In this document: piece by piece, positions 48,401-59,776 of the stretch
Layout of the letters: each line of letters starts with the position of its first letter
Numbering within the stretch: position 1 is the first letter of the stretch
NCBI GenBank assembly: GCA_021613335.1
Contig: JAJTWR010000266.1
Coordinates: 4,667,001 to 4,731,000 of the forward strand
Direction of reading: 5' to 3'
DNA from: Whitmania pigra
Lineage: Eukaryota; Annelida; Clitellata; Hirudinida; Haemopidae
DNA length: 64,000 bases
Notes under the pieces: model-generated
Seen by the model: the letters and a program-made list of their open reading frames with translations, nothing else
What the model was told of the DNA's origin: nothing
Databases searched by the model: none
Made by a program: the position numbers and the translations under genes

Positions 48401-49695
48401 TGGTGGAACTTTTTCCATTTGCAATGTGGAAATGTTCAGCAGTCATTAGAATTATGCTCCTCGTTCCGATAACGGCTGCCATCATCTCAGTAATCATTTA
48501 TTCAGGACATGAAATCAAATGCATGAATTTCAATTCATCTTTCCATCCAGAGTTGAACCAGTCATTTACGTTCAATGAAACTGGATTGAACGGTAGTTTG
48601 ACCAGTGAATGTCCAAATTGGTGTCTAATAACCGAAATCGTGGTGTCGTTAATTTCTTTGCTGATCTTAATTTCAATTCTTAATCTATCGATTGATAAAG
48701 TGAAAAAGATTCGAAATCACGCAATGATTTCCATCGAAGAAGTGAAACGAGAATCGTCAGAAGCCAAGGAGAAGGAGAACTGGTTGTTGAATAATATCGT
48801 TCCAGGTTACGTTCTCAAAGTTTTGAAAGAGGAAGGCAAATATAGCAAGACTATTGATGACGTGGGCATCATTTTTGCTAAGGTAACGTTCTGTAATTTT
48901 AAACATCGAATCTTAACTTTTTTTATTTGTTTAAAAGCGTCTTAAGGAACTGAAGCAACACATAGTTTGACATTTCAGAGCATTAATTTGGTCGTCTTTT
49001 CCTGTCCTAAGATCTCCATCGTAAAGTGTTTGCTTGCTTTTTTGATTCCAGGTGACGAATTTCGATAGCTTCTACGATGAATCCTTCCAAGGAGGCATTG
49101 AACTTTTGAGAGTTTTAAACGAATTAATCAGCGACATGGAAGAACTTTTCGCGGAGGAAAAATTTCGAGACGTGGAAAAGATCAAGACGATTGGAAGTTG
49201 TTTAATGGCGGCCTCAGGATTAAACGTGGGAGAAACTGTCGTGAATGAACAAGGAACCCCTGAACATGTCTACGCCCTTCTCGATTTCTGCCTGGCACTG
49301 CTGAACAAATTGGCCCTCTTCAACTCAAACATGCTTTCATTCGAATTCACGATGGCTATCGGATACAACATAGGACAAGTTGCGTTCATTTTATTCAGCT
49401 TTGTTAACTTTGATTTTTATCGATTTACGATTTTGAGTTTGTTAATATTGTTAACTTTCTGTAAAAGGTCACTTGCGGAGTGGTTGGTATCAGCAAACTC
49501 CTTTTCGACATTTGGGGGGATGCTGTCAACGTGGCAAGCAGAATGTACTCTACCGGCGTATACGGCCGTGTCCAACTAACCGAAGCCTGCTACCAAAAAC
49601 TGAAAGATAGATTTAACTTTGAATATAGAGGAGACATCTTCGTAAAGGGTAAAGGAGATATGAGGTCCTACTTGCTTGTCGACAAAATTAAATGA
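45421..49695 (+). CDS. membrane adenylyl cyclase, AC9-like
   Basis: It converts ATP to cAMP at the plasma membrane. Six exons join in frame: 45421-46373, 46470-46852, 47515-47598, 47789-48882, 49052-49378, 49468-49695, giving 1,022 residues. There are two sets of about six membrane segments (residues about 28-215 and 571-772). The C1 domain (about 283-450) carries SILFADIVGFTRMSS and STLGDCYYC with the metal aspartates D292 and D336. The C2 domain (about 800-1022) carries KIKTIGSCLMAASGL, LLFDIWGDAVNVASRM (N968, R972) and FVKGKGD (K1007). Both halves look complete and competent. The loop before the last membrane segment holds four N-glycosylation sequons (residues 722-743). The wording of C1 and C2 is closest to AC9. 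The protein is about 330 residues shorter than human AC9: it has a very short N-terminus, a short C1b, and no C2b tail after the KGKG strand. An in-frame stop lies 16 bp upstream of the ATG. Confidence 0.93.
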
Positions 49696-49791
49696 AAGGA
49701 TAATAATTATGTGGGACATTTTCATTTGCAATTTACATGTTCTTGCCTAATGAATTTATATCCGTACAACGAATCTTTTATAATTTATATC

Positions 49792-49797
49792 TTTATT
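49792..49797 (-). terminator. polyadenylation signal candidate, minus-strand gene
   Basis: TTTATT on the plus strand is AATAAA on the minus strand, 26 bp beyond the stop of the 1,239-residue gene. It lies in the 128-bp gap between the two convergent genes. Confidence 0.55.
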
Positions 49798-49823
49798 TAT
49801 CAATTTCTCAAAAACTACAAATC

Positions 49824-52800
49824 TTATCGTCGATAGCCCCACGGAGGCAAACACTTATTTCCATAGAAATTGTCACAAGATGCTTTAACATTGAAACTAG
49901 AATGTCGCGACGGATGATGCCAGTTTCCCATGGGTGGGTTTCTGGAATGCATGCCTTGAGGCACACTGCTTTTGAACTGATGATGAGAAAAAGGCGACTT
50001 GGAATGAAAATGATGTGGGTGTCTCCCGTTCGAATCCCTGAGAAAAAATCGAGGCGATTCCTGAAAATGTTTCGGCGAAGCCCTGTTATGCGTGGAATAA
50101 GATCCCTTTGTAAAACACTGATAAGATTTCGAACCGCCGTGATGTGCGGGCTCAACGTAATAATGCCTGTTTCCGTCGTGATTCCGAGGGCTATTACGTG
50201 AACTGAGGTGTGGCATTCGTTCCCTGATATCATGCTGTCTCGGTGACTTTCTAGATGCTAGTCCTTCCGCAAGAATGCGTTTCAGTTCTTCTATGCGCTC
50301 CGCGAAATGGCTTGGTTTTTGCAATCGCTTTCTACCGAGACTGGCCGATGTGAATTCGCGAGTGACGTTGGCCGCAGCCCTAAACAGAGCACTTCCACTG
50401 ATTTGAGGAGCATTTCTGAACGAAGGAGAATTATGCTTATAATGACGATGACACGAGTTTCGAGAGGAGCTCGCTGGAATCATCATGACTCGTACTTTCG
50501 GAGAGTTTCTTGGACTTCTTCCGCACCACGCCGAGTTGTGGCTACAATTTTGAGCGCTGAAATTATGGCACTTCTGGCGATTCGACAAAGTCGTGCTGCT
50601 CTTGCAAAAAGATTGAGACTCACAGCTAGCAGAATGATCGATGCTTTCTTCGCTACTAGCCTCGGACCACACCGAGTTACTCGGGTCTTCATTCCTGCAT
50701 CTTAACCCGGTCTTTGATCGACATGTCGATCCTTTTTCGTCAAAAAACTTTTGACTCTTGCAGGCACCCGATTCCCTGTGGTGGGTTGAATGCGAATGCC
50801 TTGTGAATTGCTTATAATGAGTTTTATCCAGGTTCGTCCGACCATCCCTATGGCTATCTGCATTCCTTAGATGAGTTCGAGGACTCCCGTGAGTGCTATG
50901 GCAATGTTGAGGAGAACGGCTTCCCAGTGGTAAAGGTTGACGAGTAGATCTAATTTGGTCTCCGGATCTTTCTAGTTGTTCAGAAAGGTAGTTAAAGCAT
51001 TTACCAGAATCAAGATTCGGTGGCAAGCGCCAAGAATAATCCGGCTTTGAATTCATTGTTTTAAGAAAATCCAATTTACTCTTAACTGAAGCTGCCAAAC
51101 TATTGACATCGAGCATCGAGTCTTTATGGAAGCTATTAACTTTGTTGATAAGCTTGGTACTGGGGTAAACGTTGATTTCAGAGTCGTTGAGTGCAGCCCT
51201 ACTAGCAAACTGAGGGTTGTTGCATGAAAATGCTTGATTTTTCGACTGATCGACATTTTCGGGAATGTGATTTTGATTATGCAAAAACCCTACATTTACA
51301 AGACTGTCTTTTCGGAGTAAATCATCAGCAGCTACCTCCACTTGAGCTTGGCACGTGAAAGGAACCAAACATTTCCTCGGCTCCTCGTACTTTGGAATGT
51401 CGCTGCATAAAGTCCCCTGAAGAGATTCTATGACTCTGCTTGGAATTTTGTCGTAGTTTAAAGATTCTATGGTTCTGTATGCATGGGCGAAGAAAACCTG
51501 CGGTATGGGGACCAGATTTAACCCGCTCATCGTTTGGCTGGGTTTAGACGTCGATATCGGGACGTTTTGGTTTTTGCTTTGGACGCTCATTGCAATTTCG
51601 GTTGAGTTGACAGAATACTTGGTTTGTGCCCCATCTGCTTTTCTGTCCTCAGGACTGTAACTCATCAGAGTCATCTTACTACTTTTCTTGGTGCTTTCGA
51701 CTGGTGACGCAAAGAAAGAACTGGGTGATTTGGAGCTCTTTCCAGGCAGACTCAAATTGATATCGATCATCTCGTTGGAAAGGGGTTCTGTGCATTTGAG
51801 TTGGTAGCCAACGTCGGTTTGAGTGAGAGAATTCTTTTTCGTTTGTGGAGGCGTTGATGAAGTTTTATTGCAAGTTCCTCGATTGAATTCATAAGTTAAT
51901 TTCTTATTAGGACTATACGTGTTCCTAGGATCGCAGTTGAACGGGTAAGTAGGACTCGATTTTTGTGAATTATTTATTTTTGTCTCACTTTTTAATATCG
52001 TTTCACTAGAGTCAGACATACCCTCTTCAGAGATTGGAGTGACTGAATTTTTGACGGAGAGCTGAGATGCGATTTGTGACTTTATAGTTCTAGGTTTATT
52101 TGAATTTTCGTTTTGCTTAACTTTTGCTAAACAAACCTCCGTGCTCTTGGAACGACACGACAATCTGGAAGCTCTAACTTCTGGATTCGATGGAGTTTTT
52201 GAAGGATTCAGCTTTGGACTGGGACCCGTTTCTCCTTGCAACGTTCCCCAAGCAGGAGCCGCTGCTGAATTTGAAGCATTGTGTTGCAAACCATCGGGAA
52301 CTCGAGGCAATCGAGAATCTATTTTATTTTCCTGAGATTCCAGAAAAATATTGCTTTCATTTTCTTGTCTTGCAGGATTTCTTGTTTTATCGTCTGCATC
52401 TGCATATTTGCCATTTTCAAAAGGTCGGCTGTCACAGATTTGACTGCACTCCTTGTCATTTGACAAGGAATCACTTTGGCTGTGTTTCGGTGATGCTTGC
52501 TTCTCTGATTGATCGGTTGAAGTGATAAATTTAGTTGTTTCAGCTTCTTGAATTTGATCTTCTTTCTCGAGATTGTTGCTCAGAATTTGACTTCTTTTGA
52601 TGAACTTCGATACAGTAATATGCCTGCAAATCTCAGAGTTTTGAGAAGATAAAGAACTTGACGAGCTCGCTTTGGTCAAGAACGATTTTTTTTCTTGCTC
52701 GTTGAGCCGGTTTAACATTGTGATGACATCAGACTTCCGAGGTGAAGATCGTGGGAACCTTTTAATGCTATGTCTCGGCAGAGGCACAGGGTTGATTTCC

Positions 52801-53614
52801 TGATCGATTCCTAAGAATGTTCTTCTGGGTACCTGGGGAAATATTTTTATGATTTTGATTCTCTCGGGAGGCTTTGGAAACTCCCCAATGGCAACCGTTT
52901 CACAACCGGAATCCGAAGGGAAGTCGTTTTCTTTTAGATTTTTTAGATTTCTTAATGGAACTTTAGTGATAAAAGGCTCGTTGAATGTTTTTTCTTGGGA
53001 ACATTTTTGGTTTCTTTTCCTATTTTCAGTTTTCTTTGGGCAAATAAAATCGACGCTTCTTTCGTTTAATGCGGTTGTTCCGCTGTCTCGTTTCGTTTGT
53101 TTAGCAGAGTTTTCTATCGCCGAAACAGAATTGCTCACTTTAGGAAGATCATGTTTGATATTTTTTGGGGCAGGCTCCTTAAGAACTGGGTAATACTCGT
53201 TCAATTTGTTCATGTCGATGGACTCGCATGGATCTCCACTCTTAAAGTGAACGTAACACACTTTGGCATCTTTTCGACTTGGTTCGATTCGTAATGGGGA
53301 AGATGCTTTGCTCTTTTGCTAGGATGAATAATAATCACCGATATTGAGAATCAATGCTCCATACATAACTAAGAATTTCTTTAACTTACTGTCGATATCG
53401 GAGGTATTTTGTTTCGTAGGTGCTTCGGTTGACCTGATGCCAACCATTTTGTTTCTTTTTTTGGACAAGATTGAGCGAAGAGAGCTGTATTTCCATTTGT
53501 TGCATTGTCAAATCCAACAAAGTAAGCCTCCGGAGAATTCCTGATGTTATTGTTTGAATTCACAGGAGGAGCTCTCTTTGATCGTCTGGAGTTTTTTCTA
53601 AAAATCCAACGCAT
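49824..53614 (-). CDS. unrecognised Ser/His-rich protein, 1,239 aa
   Basis: I do not recognise this family. Exon 2 (53318-49824) is one uninterrupted 3.5-kb frame. A good donor (53389, GTAAGT) and acceptor (TCATCCTAG before 53318) join it in phase to 53614-53390, giving 1,239 residues if the ATG at 53614 is used. An acceptor-like TTTTTAG at about 53598 could instead mean further upstream exons. The N-terminal 130 residues look ordered (SPEAYFVGFDNATNG; VCYVHFKSGD; MNKLNEYYPV), the last part faintly like a Tudor-type beta strand. The rest is Ser/Pro/Lys-rich and looks disordered, with many SP and SPR sites. The last 400 residues are rich in Ser, His, Arg and Asn (SRNSPRNHDGNRHY, RASPKHFQESPRF). 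Unlike the window's poly-His ORFs it is not repeat-derived. It converges on the cyclase gene, with 128 bp between the stops. Confidence 0.8.
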
Positions 53615-53639
53615 CAGAAAATCTTTTCAACCTCAAAGT

Positions 53640-54423
53640 TTTGATTTTAAACCATTTCATTCATATGAAAGTACTCGAATTTGTACTTGCACAAAAGTCT
53701 CAGAGACCCTAACGATTAATTGACACCATGATTCACATTCTGAACTGTAGAATTGACAGACGGAAAGTGTTGGTGATTTTCGGTAATAAATTTCCAAGGC
53801 AATTTGTGACGCCTATTTTTATAATTACAATTTCGTCCTTCTATCTAAACGACGACAATTTACACATCACTCAAGATGTTTTCAGCTCTAGAATTTAACT
53901 TAATTATGAACGGTGAGAGATCTTGAATACGATGTTGATGTTTATGTTTTGTTCGCAGCAAAAAATGACGTCCTTCCTCGAGAAAGGAGAAAAATAAATA
54001 AATTTGATATCTCTTCAATTGGATTATTAGTTCTATATCAATCCGTTCACTAATCATTATTACTATCTTCTCATTTGTAGGATGAACGTGTTATTAAAAC
54101 TTTTGTCCTTTGTCGGGTTGATGCTAATTTTCGATTAAAAAGTATGTTCCAGATAACGAAATCCTTAAATTGTCAGATAGAGATATGTTGCAAAAACATA
54201 TTTAAACATTCAGTTTGTATCATCATGGTTTGTAGATTGCACGAGCGGATTTCCGGCGTCAAAATCTTGTGTTGGATTGATGAAAATATAGTCCAATTTT
54301 AAAATGCATTTATATTAAATGTTATAAAAATGTGAAAACGTAATTTTTAACATTAAAATTCTAAAAGTTTAACTTTCCTCTAGAGCTCTGATTTACAAGT
54401 TGAACCCGTGTGGGTCATGATTT
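53640..54423. other. spacer, no gene seen
   Basis: This would hold the promoter and possibly further first exons of the minus-strand gene. Nothing is recognisable. Confidence 0.4.
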
Positions 54424-54425
54424 TA

Positions 54426-55549
54426 CAGTGTAACCCACTTATCTCGACCTCGGTTAACTCGCCTACCCTATCAAGTCGACGTTTTTGAAGGGGAACCGCC
54501 AAAATCCCTCTTTGTCTTATCCTTTTATCACCTGTTATGTCGATTCATTTATGTCGTCGAACCCTAATATCTCAAGCACAAAAGAGGGCCGAATTTGCCA
54601 CTTTACGTCAGTTATCTCGATCCCCTTGTCTAATATCTCACTCTGAAGTCAGCCAAATTCCCACTTTGCCATAGAATTTTCTCATCGGTTCTCATCGAAG
54701 TATTTAAAATACGACTATCGAAATTTGGATATTGACTAAAAAAGGAATGGTTTATCACACCGACAAAAAAAACTCAAACTTCTATAAATAAAGGTTATAT
54801 AGATTCATTTATGTCGCTGAACCCAATTCACCCCCACTGATTTTGTCTGTGGGGCAATATGCTGTAGCTATTCTGTTTATTTTTTCGTTCTAAAAATGTC
54901 TGTAGGTGTTAAGAGAAAACTGGACAATCAGTCAATAGAGAAAAAGTGTGAAATTATACTGCAGCTTGAATATGGAACAAAACTGACAGACCTTTGTCGT
55001 CAGCATGTCATTACAACAAACCACGTTTCAGAATCTAAAAAGAAGGCCGACGTGACAAAGAAAATGTGAGAGAAGTCTGTCTTTGATCCAGTAAGAAACA
55101 AACTTAGAGTTGCTGAGCACAAAGATGTCGGCGATGCAGTATTTTGATGGCTCATGAATTCGGAGCAACAAAACTTTCCGTCAATGGGGGATTTTATGAG
55201 CGATCTTTGTGCTTGAAATATAGGAACAAACAATTATAAAGTTTGTATCGAGAATCGACGATGGTTCTTACTGGGAATTGGTAAATTTCTGCTGTTATGT
55301 GCTGTTAGCAACCATGTAAGTGCATATTGCTGTTGTCAGTATCAAATAGCAATTGCTATTGTGTAAAAAAAAACAAAACAAAAATGTACATTCTCATTTA
55401 TTAACGCACATTACGTACATAAAGAAATTTCAAGTAATGGAATTTAACATGTAATATACTGCCATATTGATTTTCGGTTATCTCGATCATCCGTTGTCTC
55501 GACGCTTTTTGGCAAACCTCTAGACCGGCGACATAACCGGGTTCGACTG
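54426..55549 (+). mobile_element. Tigger/pogo transposon with CENP-B-type DNA-binding remnant
   Basis: The left end CAGTGTAACCCACTTATCTC and the inverted right end (CAGTCGAACCCGGTTATGTC on the minus strand) are a Tigger-like terminal inverted repeat. TA lies on both sides (54424-54425 and 55550-55551). An ORF from 54896 to 55069 (57 codons) reads KRKLDNQSIEKKCEIILQL and EYGTKLTDLCRQHVITTNHV, the first helix-turn-helix of CENP-B/Tigger transposases. After a stop, VAEHKDVGDAVF and WLMNSEQQNFPSMGDFMSDL (55110-55214) match the second, CENPB-type helix-turn-helix. The DDE nuclease part is deleted. GTTATCTCGA-like motifs repeat in both arms beyond the strict ends. Confidence 0.88.
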
Positions 55550-55554
55550 TATAT

Positions 55555-55665
55555 GGCTATTCACTCTCCTGCAAAGGAGGACTGTTGCTGTTCACAATTT
55601 CAAAACAAACCCATTCTTCAAAACTTACGAATCATCTTCAGTGAAGATTCTCGCTTTGGAGTAGA
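55555..55665 (+). repeat. dispersed repeat, copy 1
   Basis: CTATTCACTCTCCTGCAAAG + GAGGA, then TTCACAATTTCAAAACA, then an AGTGAAGATTC end. It matches 63487-63595. It begins beside the right end of the Tigger element but is not part of it. CTCCTGCAAAGGAG is a perfect short hairpin. Confidence 0.75.
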
Positions 55666-55669
55666 ATTC

Positions 55670-57640
55670 AATTGCCTTAAGTAATAGCGTTAAAATATTA
55701 CGAAATACAATTTCTTAATTCTATAATTCGATAGTCTATAGTAAACATTTAGGGTTATAACTAATTTTCTTAATCATTTTAGTAACTTAACAACTTTAAT
55801 ATTCCGATATTCTCATTATTTTACAGATTTATTCAATTGAAATCGCGGGCTCGCAAATTCTGCTTATGTTCGCTACGTTGGCCCTAAATGCTTTATCGCC
55901 CAACAAAGCATCGTCGTTATTTAGGGAGCGAGTTATTACTTTAATCTCCACGACAATCATTTGCTGAATAATTTCTGAAGAGCGGAGTAATTTTGTTGGC
56001 ATTCGGCACATTATATGGGTGGAGAATGAACGTTCTAGTCTCGAACCAGAATGATGACAGCCATGATGGTGACAACGACGAATGTAACGGTCGTTTCGAT
56101 CAAGTTAGCTCAGCAACAACATCCGATGATAAATGTTATGAGTCATTAATTAGTAAAGTTAATCCTCCTGAGATTATTGCGATGAGGATGTCTATTCAGG
56201 ACTTCTTGATATTGTGCAATTGCATAACAGTCTAAAGTTTATTTATTTACCAATCAAATAATTTTTATAAGAAATTTTATGTTTCAAATTTATAATACGG
56301 GAAAATTTTGTTCTATTAAATCTGTTTGTATATAATTTATTATATTCTTGCACAAAAGCATCTTAGCCTTGAACAGTTTTGAGCTAATTATGCAGTTTGC
56401 CCCCAAATGAAAATATCCGTTGTGATAATTATGACGCTACTCATTAGTAACTGTAACAAAAAGGTTTTTAATCTGAAATTACTTATTATTAAACGCATTT
56501 TTACTAGATCGACGGTGAAATTATCTTTTGCTTTTGAAGTCTCTAATTTAATCATTGTAATTAATTAATTTATTAGTTAAGTTAATAATTCACTGATGTG
56601 GTTCTCGTTCTCCTAGTGGCTCAAATACAATTTAAGACATTTGCAACCTCTTGACTCGTCTACTGTTGAAGAGGTTAAATTGTTCTCCTAGTGTTTCTTG
56701 CAAATGTAATAAATAATAAACACTCCACAAAAAAAAACAACCTTAATATCGCATAATTATCCAAACATTCACTTGAAGACCAATCGCCAGCCATCTTAAT
56801 TCCGCTAATAACAGCACTACATAACATCGGATGGTAATTATAGTGCTTGATTTCTGCACAATTTCAAGTCAGACTCGCAGGAACTGTTGTAATTGTTGCG
56901 CGTACAACAGGTAGTTGTACACGGATGACGTACGATGTCCCGTGTGCCGTATGGCAGCATGGTCAGCATTGCCAACAACAATAACATCACCATCATCATC
57001 ACTGCCACCACCACGCTAGCTCTACTAGCATTCTTCGTCCATATGATGTTCTAAGAATTTTTTATCTTTCAGTTTGCCATGTGATCTCATTTTGTTCTGT
57101 TTCTTGCAAGTAACCCGAGCCAGTTCAAAGCGAACATGAAAAATAAGCTTAATAACAATAGTAATAACAAGAATTATAGTTTTACTTATAAATAATATTA
57201 ATAATAATCATGATGAGAAACTTGATGATTAACTTTCTCAATTCAGAGCTTGGAAGGTCTGGTCTGCATCAATTTATCAACAGTCCTTTATTTTAAATGG
57301 AATATAAATAATGTTGTTCTTGCATTTATGTTTACTTGTTAAAATATAAAAACTTAAAATATAAGGAATAAAAGTTTCGTTTCCGAGCAGACGCCTCTTG
57401 TAAGAGCGCGAATCGATCGCCAAGAACCCCGGCGTGGCTGATTGGATAGCACCAAAAATCTGAAATCGAAAGCATAATTGAAACGAACCCGTATTTATTA
57501 AAGTAGCATTCGTGTTGAAATAATTTCTAATCTGCAACACCACAAATAATTTTGTGATTGGTCGATTGAGCGAGAGACGAATGCGATTGAGATGTAGATA
57601 ATAATGTAATGCCCACGATGTGGGAGCGAATTAACACAAC
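55670..57640. other. spacer, no gene seen
   Basis: An ORF at 55993-56235 has an acidic stretch but no domain. AT-rich otherwise. Confidence 0.4.
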
Positions 57641-57703
57641 TTCATGCAACAACAACAACAAAATGGCGTCTACAGAGGTATCCAACGACTGCTGTGGGCC
57701 ACC

Positions 57704-57710
57704 TATAAAA
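57704..57710 (+). promoter_or_regulatory. TATA box, likely aquaporin promoter
   Basis: CCTATAAAAGTG is followed about 30 bp later by CTCATCCTAG (candidate start) and then a donor, ACTCAAG|GTAATT, at 57760/57761. An acceptor TTAATCAG at about 59768 precedes the aquaporin ATG. Together these suggest a non-coding first exon of about 25-30 bp and a 2-kb first intron. This is inferred; no transcript was seen. Confidence 0.5.
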
Positions 57711-59389
57711 GTGTCTCTTGCGGGCTTTGCTCATCCTAGTTCTGAAACTGTTGACTCAAGGTAATTCACTCTGATCGACTGCATGTGAGTCGGACTTTTA
57801 GATATTTTTTGCTTCTATTTTTCTATTTATTTATTCATAGTTTCTATTTATTTTAGAATAAAAAAATAAATTTTAGTGGTATATTGTCCTTATTATATGG
57901 CATTGTTTAGGTTAGTTAAGCGTATGCCAATTAAAAGTAGGTTCACAAGACCATATGGAACGGGCGCGTTTGTTGAAAATGATCGACTCCAATTAAGATA
58001 GAAATTCCCAGACGTTTTGACATTTATTTTTCGCTCGTTATTCTTTCTGAGATTGTAACTTTCTCTTCAATGGATAAGATAATTGGGCAATTTTTATGAT
58101 CATTCTTGATCGTCTCAGAACATTTGTTTTCATGATTTTCTGTGATGTCGATTTTAATTCTTTCTTAATCGGGTTGCCCGGGTTGACTTTGACATTTGTG
58201 AAGTTTTATTTTTTACTTAAATATCCATATTAATAATAACAGCAATAATAAAAATGATAATTTAAATATTAGTAATCTATATTATCATTCAAATATCAGT
58301 ATTTTCCTGTAGAAAAATCTGGAGTTCTGCAATAACAAAGTGATTAAAATAAAGTTTGGCTCTCGAATAATACTCCAGTTGTAGCGGAGGTGGCTGCTAT
58401 ATTTGCCTCGCTGCAGCACCACTTGAGATTCGATGGAAAGACTCAACTGTTTTCCAGCTCAAGTTGAAGTAACCATTTCGAATGAAAAAATAACCTCCTT
58501 TGTATTCACGACGATTTGATTTATTGTTTCTGCTGTGTGCTCATCCTAACAACCTTATTTATTTTAAACGATGGGAGATTACTCCAAGGGTTTACTTCAG
58601 TAATTCCCGGCATTTTTTGGCATCGGGAATGACCGGCGCTGATGTAATGCCTGGGCGTTTTAGTGGAGTCCGGGAATTGGAACGCGGCTGGATTGTTGAC
58701 TTTGTCATCGTCGTCTTTGTATGCCTTGTTATGTGGATAGTTTATTTTTATTTTTTCCCCCGTACGTTAACGTTCGTTAACGACACCGCTAACGCTAATG
58801 ACTGTGCTAGTCAGAATTCGTGCCGGGCAGGGCCACGAGGACTTAATTGAGTAGAAAAAATGTTGACATTTACCACACCCATCTCTCTAGTTTGACATTA
58901 TTAAGTTCAGAAGGTGTTCCTTCTTGAAGCCTGTTATTGATTAAAAGGATCCGTTTGAAACTAATTCATCTCAGCGATCATATTTCTCGGGTGGAGATTG
59001 AAATAAATTCTTCAACAATGTAATTTATAGCTTTTTTATTAGAGATTGTTTACGTAGATTGTTTATAGAGATTGAGAGCCGTCATTCAAACGGTTTGGCG
59101 TTAAATGATTTTCGTCGAAAGCTGCTCAGAATTTTTAAATCTCCTGCTTCGTTTTTAATTGAACTGGGAATAAATCGGGATCAGTTTTTTATTTTATTTA
59201 CATCTTCTCGAAAATTTATTAATCATCAAAACGAAACAAAGCAAACAAAAAAACAACAGGCGGATTGATAAAGAACTCATGGATCAGCTTTAAGAAAGCG
59301 CAAGCTGACCCAGAAATATCAATTAATAGAAAGAATAATAATAAACATGTCAAATAAACAATTAATATCACGAACTAAGTACAATTTAA

Positions 59390-59660
59390 ATAATATATAT
59401 AATAGTATGAATGGTCCAGTCTGTGTCTGAGTTTTGATGGGTGAGGGAATGGTGTTGTACAGTCTAGGTCCGTAGCATGTTATTGAAAAAAGCTTGAGGG
59501 TGGTTTTGGCAAAAGATGGACTTTGTATTCATGGGTATGACGGAGGGAGTGTGATGGTTTGATGTAGTGGATACTTTCGGACATAAGACCTACAAATATA
59601 TCTGGAAGGGCATTCTTATTTTAAGAGATCATAAATAGGGCAGTTTGAAGACTATCTATT
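59390..59660 (-). pseudogene. LINE 3' end fragment in the aquaporin 5' intron (broken)
   Basis: The minus-strand frame at about 59515-59410 reads KTTLKLFSITCYGPRLYNTI and PSPIKTQ, the C-terminal pattern of non-LTR reverse transcriptases (K..LK.FSI...GP.LWN.IP..IK). Upstream on the same strand, HSLRHTHEYKVH fits the preceding block in another frame. The copy is 5'-truncated, and its family differs from the LINE pieces at 1850 and 5865. Confidence 0.65.
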
Positions 59661-59776
59661 TGTATATAAGCATGTTAACTTACTATATGTTCACTTACTA
59701 AACCAAAAATGCTTCAAATGAACTGGTTCTTCTGGATTGTTCAATGTTACTTATTTCATTTTAATCAGCAGCTAGA

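Noticed and set aside
50307..50705. Plus-strand ORFs opposite the 1,239-residue gene
   Set aside because: Shadows of the long minus-strand frame. Their composition follows its Ser/Arg codons.
55993..56235. 80-residue ORF with an acidic stretch
   Set aside because: No domain and no supporting splice sites. An overlapping frame on the other strand is equally open.
57415..57460. tRNA-like GCGTGGCTGATTGGATAGC
   Set aside because: The D-arm-like phrase has no matching anticodon arm, T-arm or acceptor stem.
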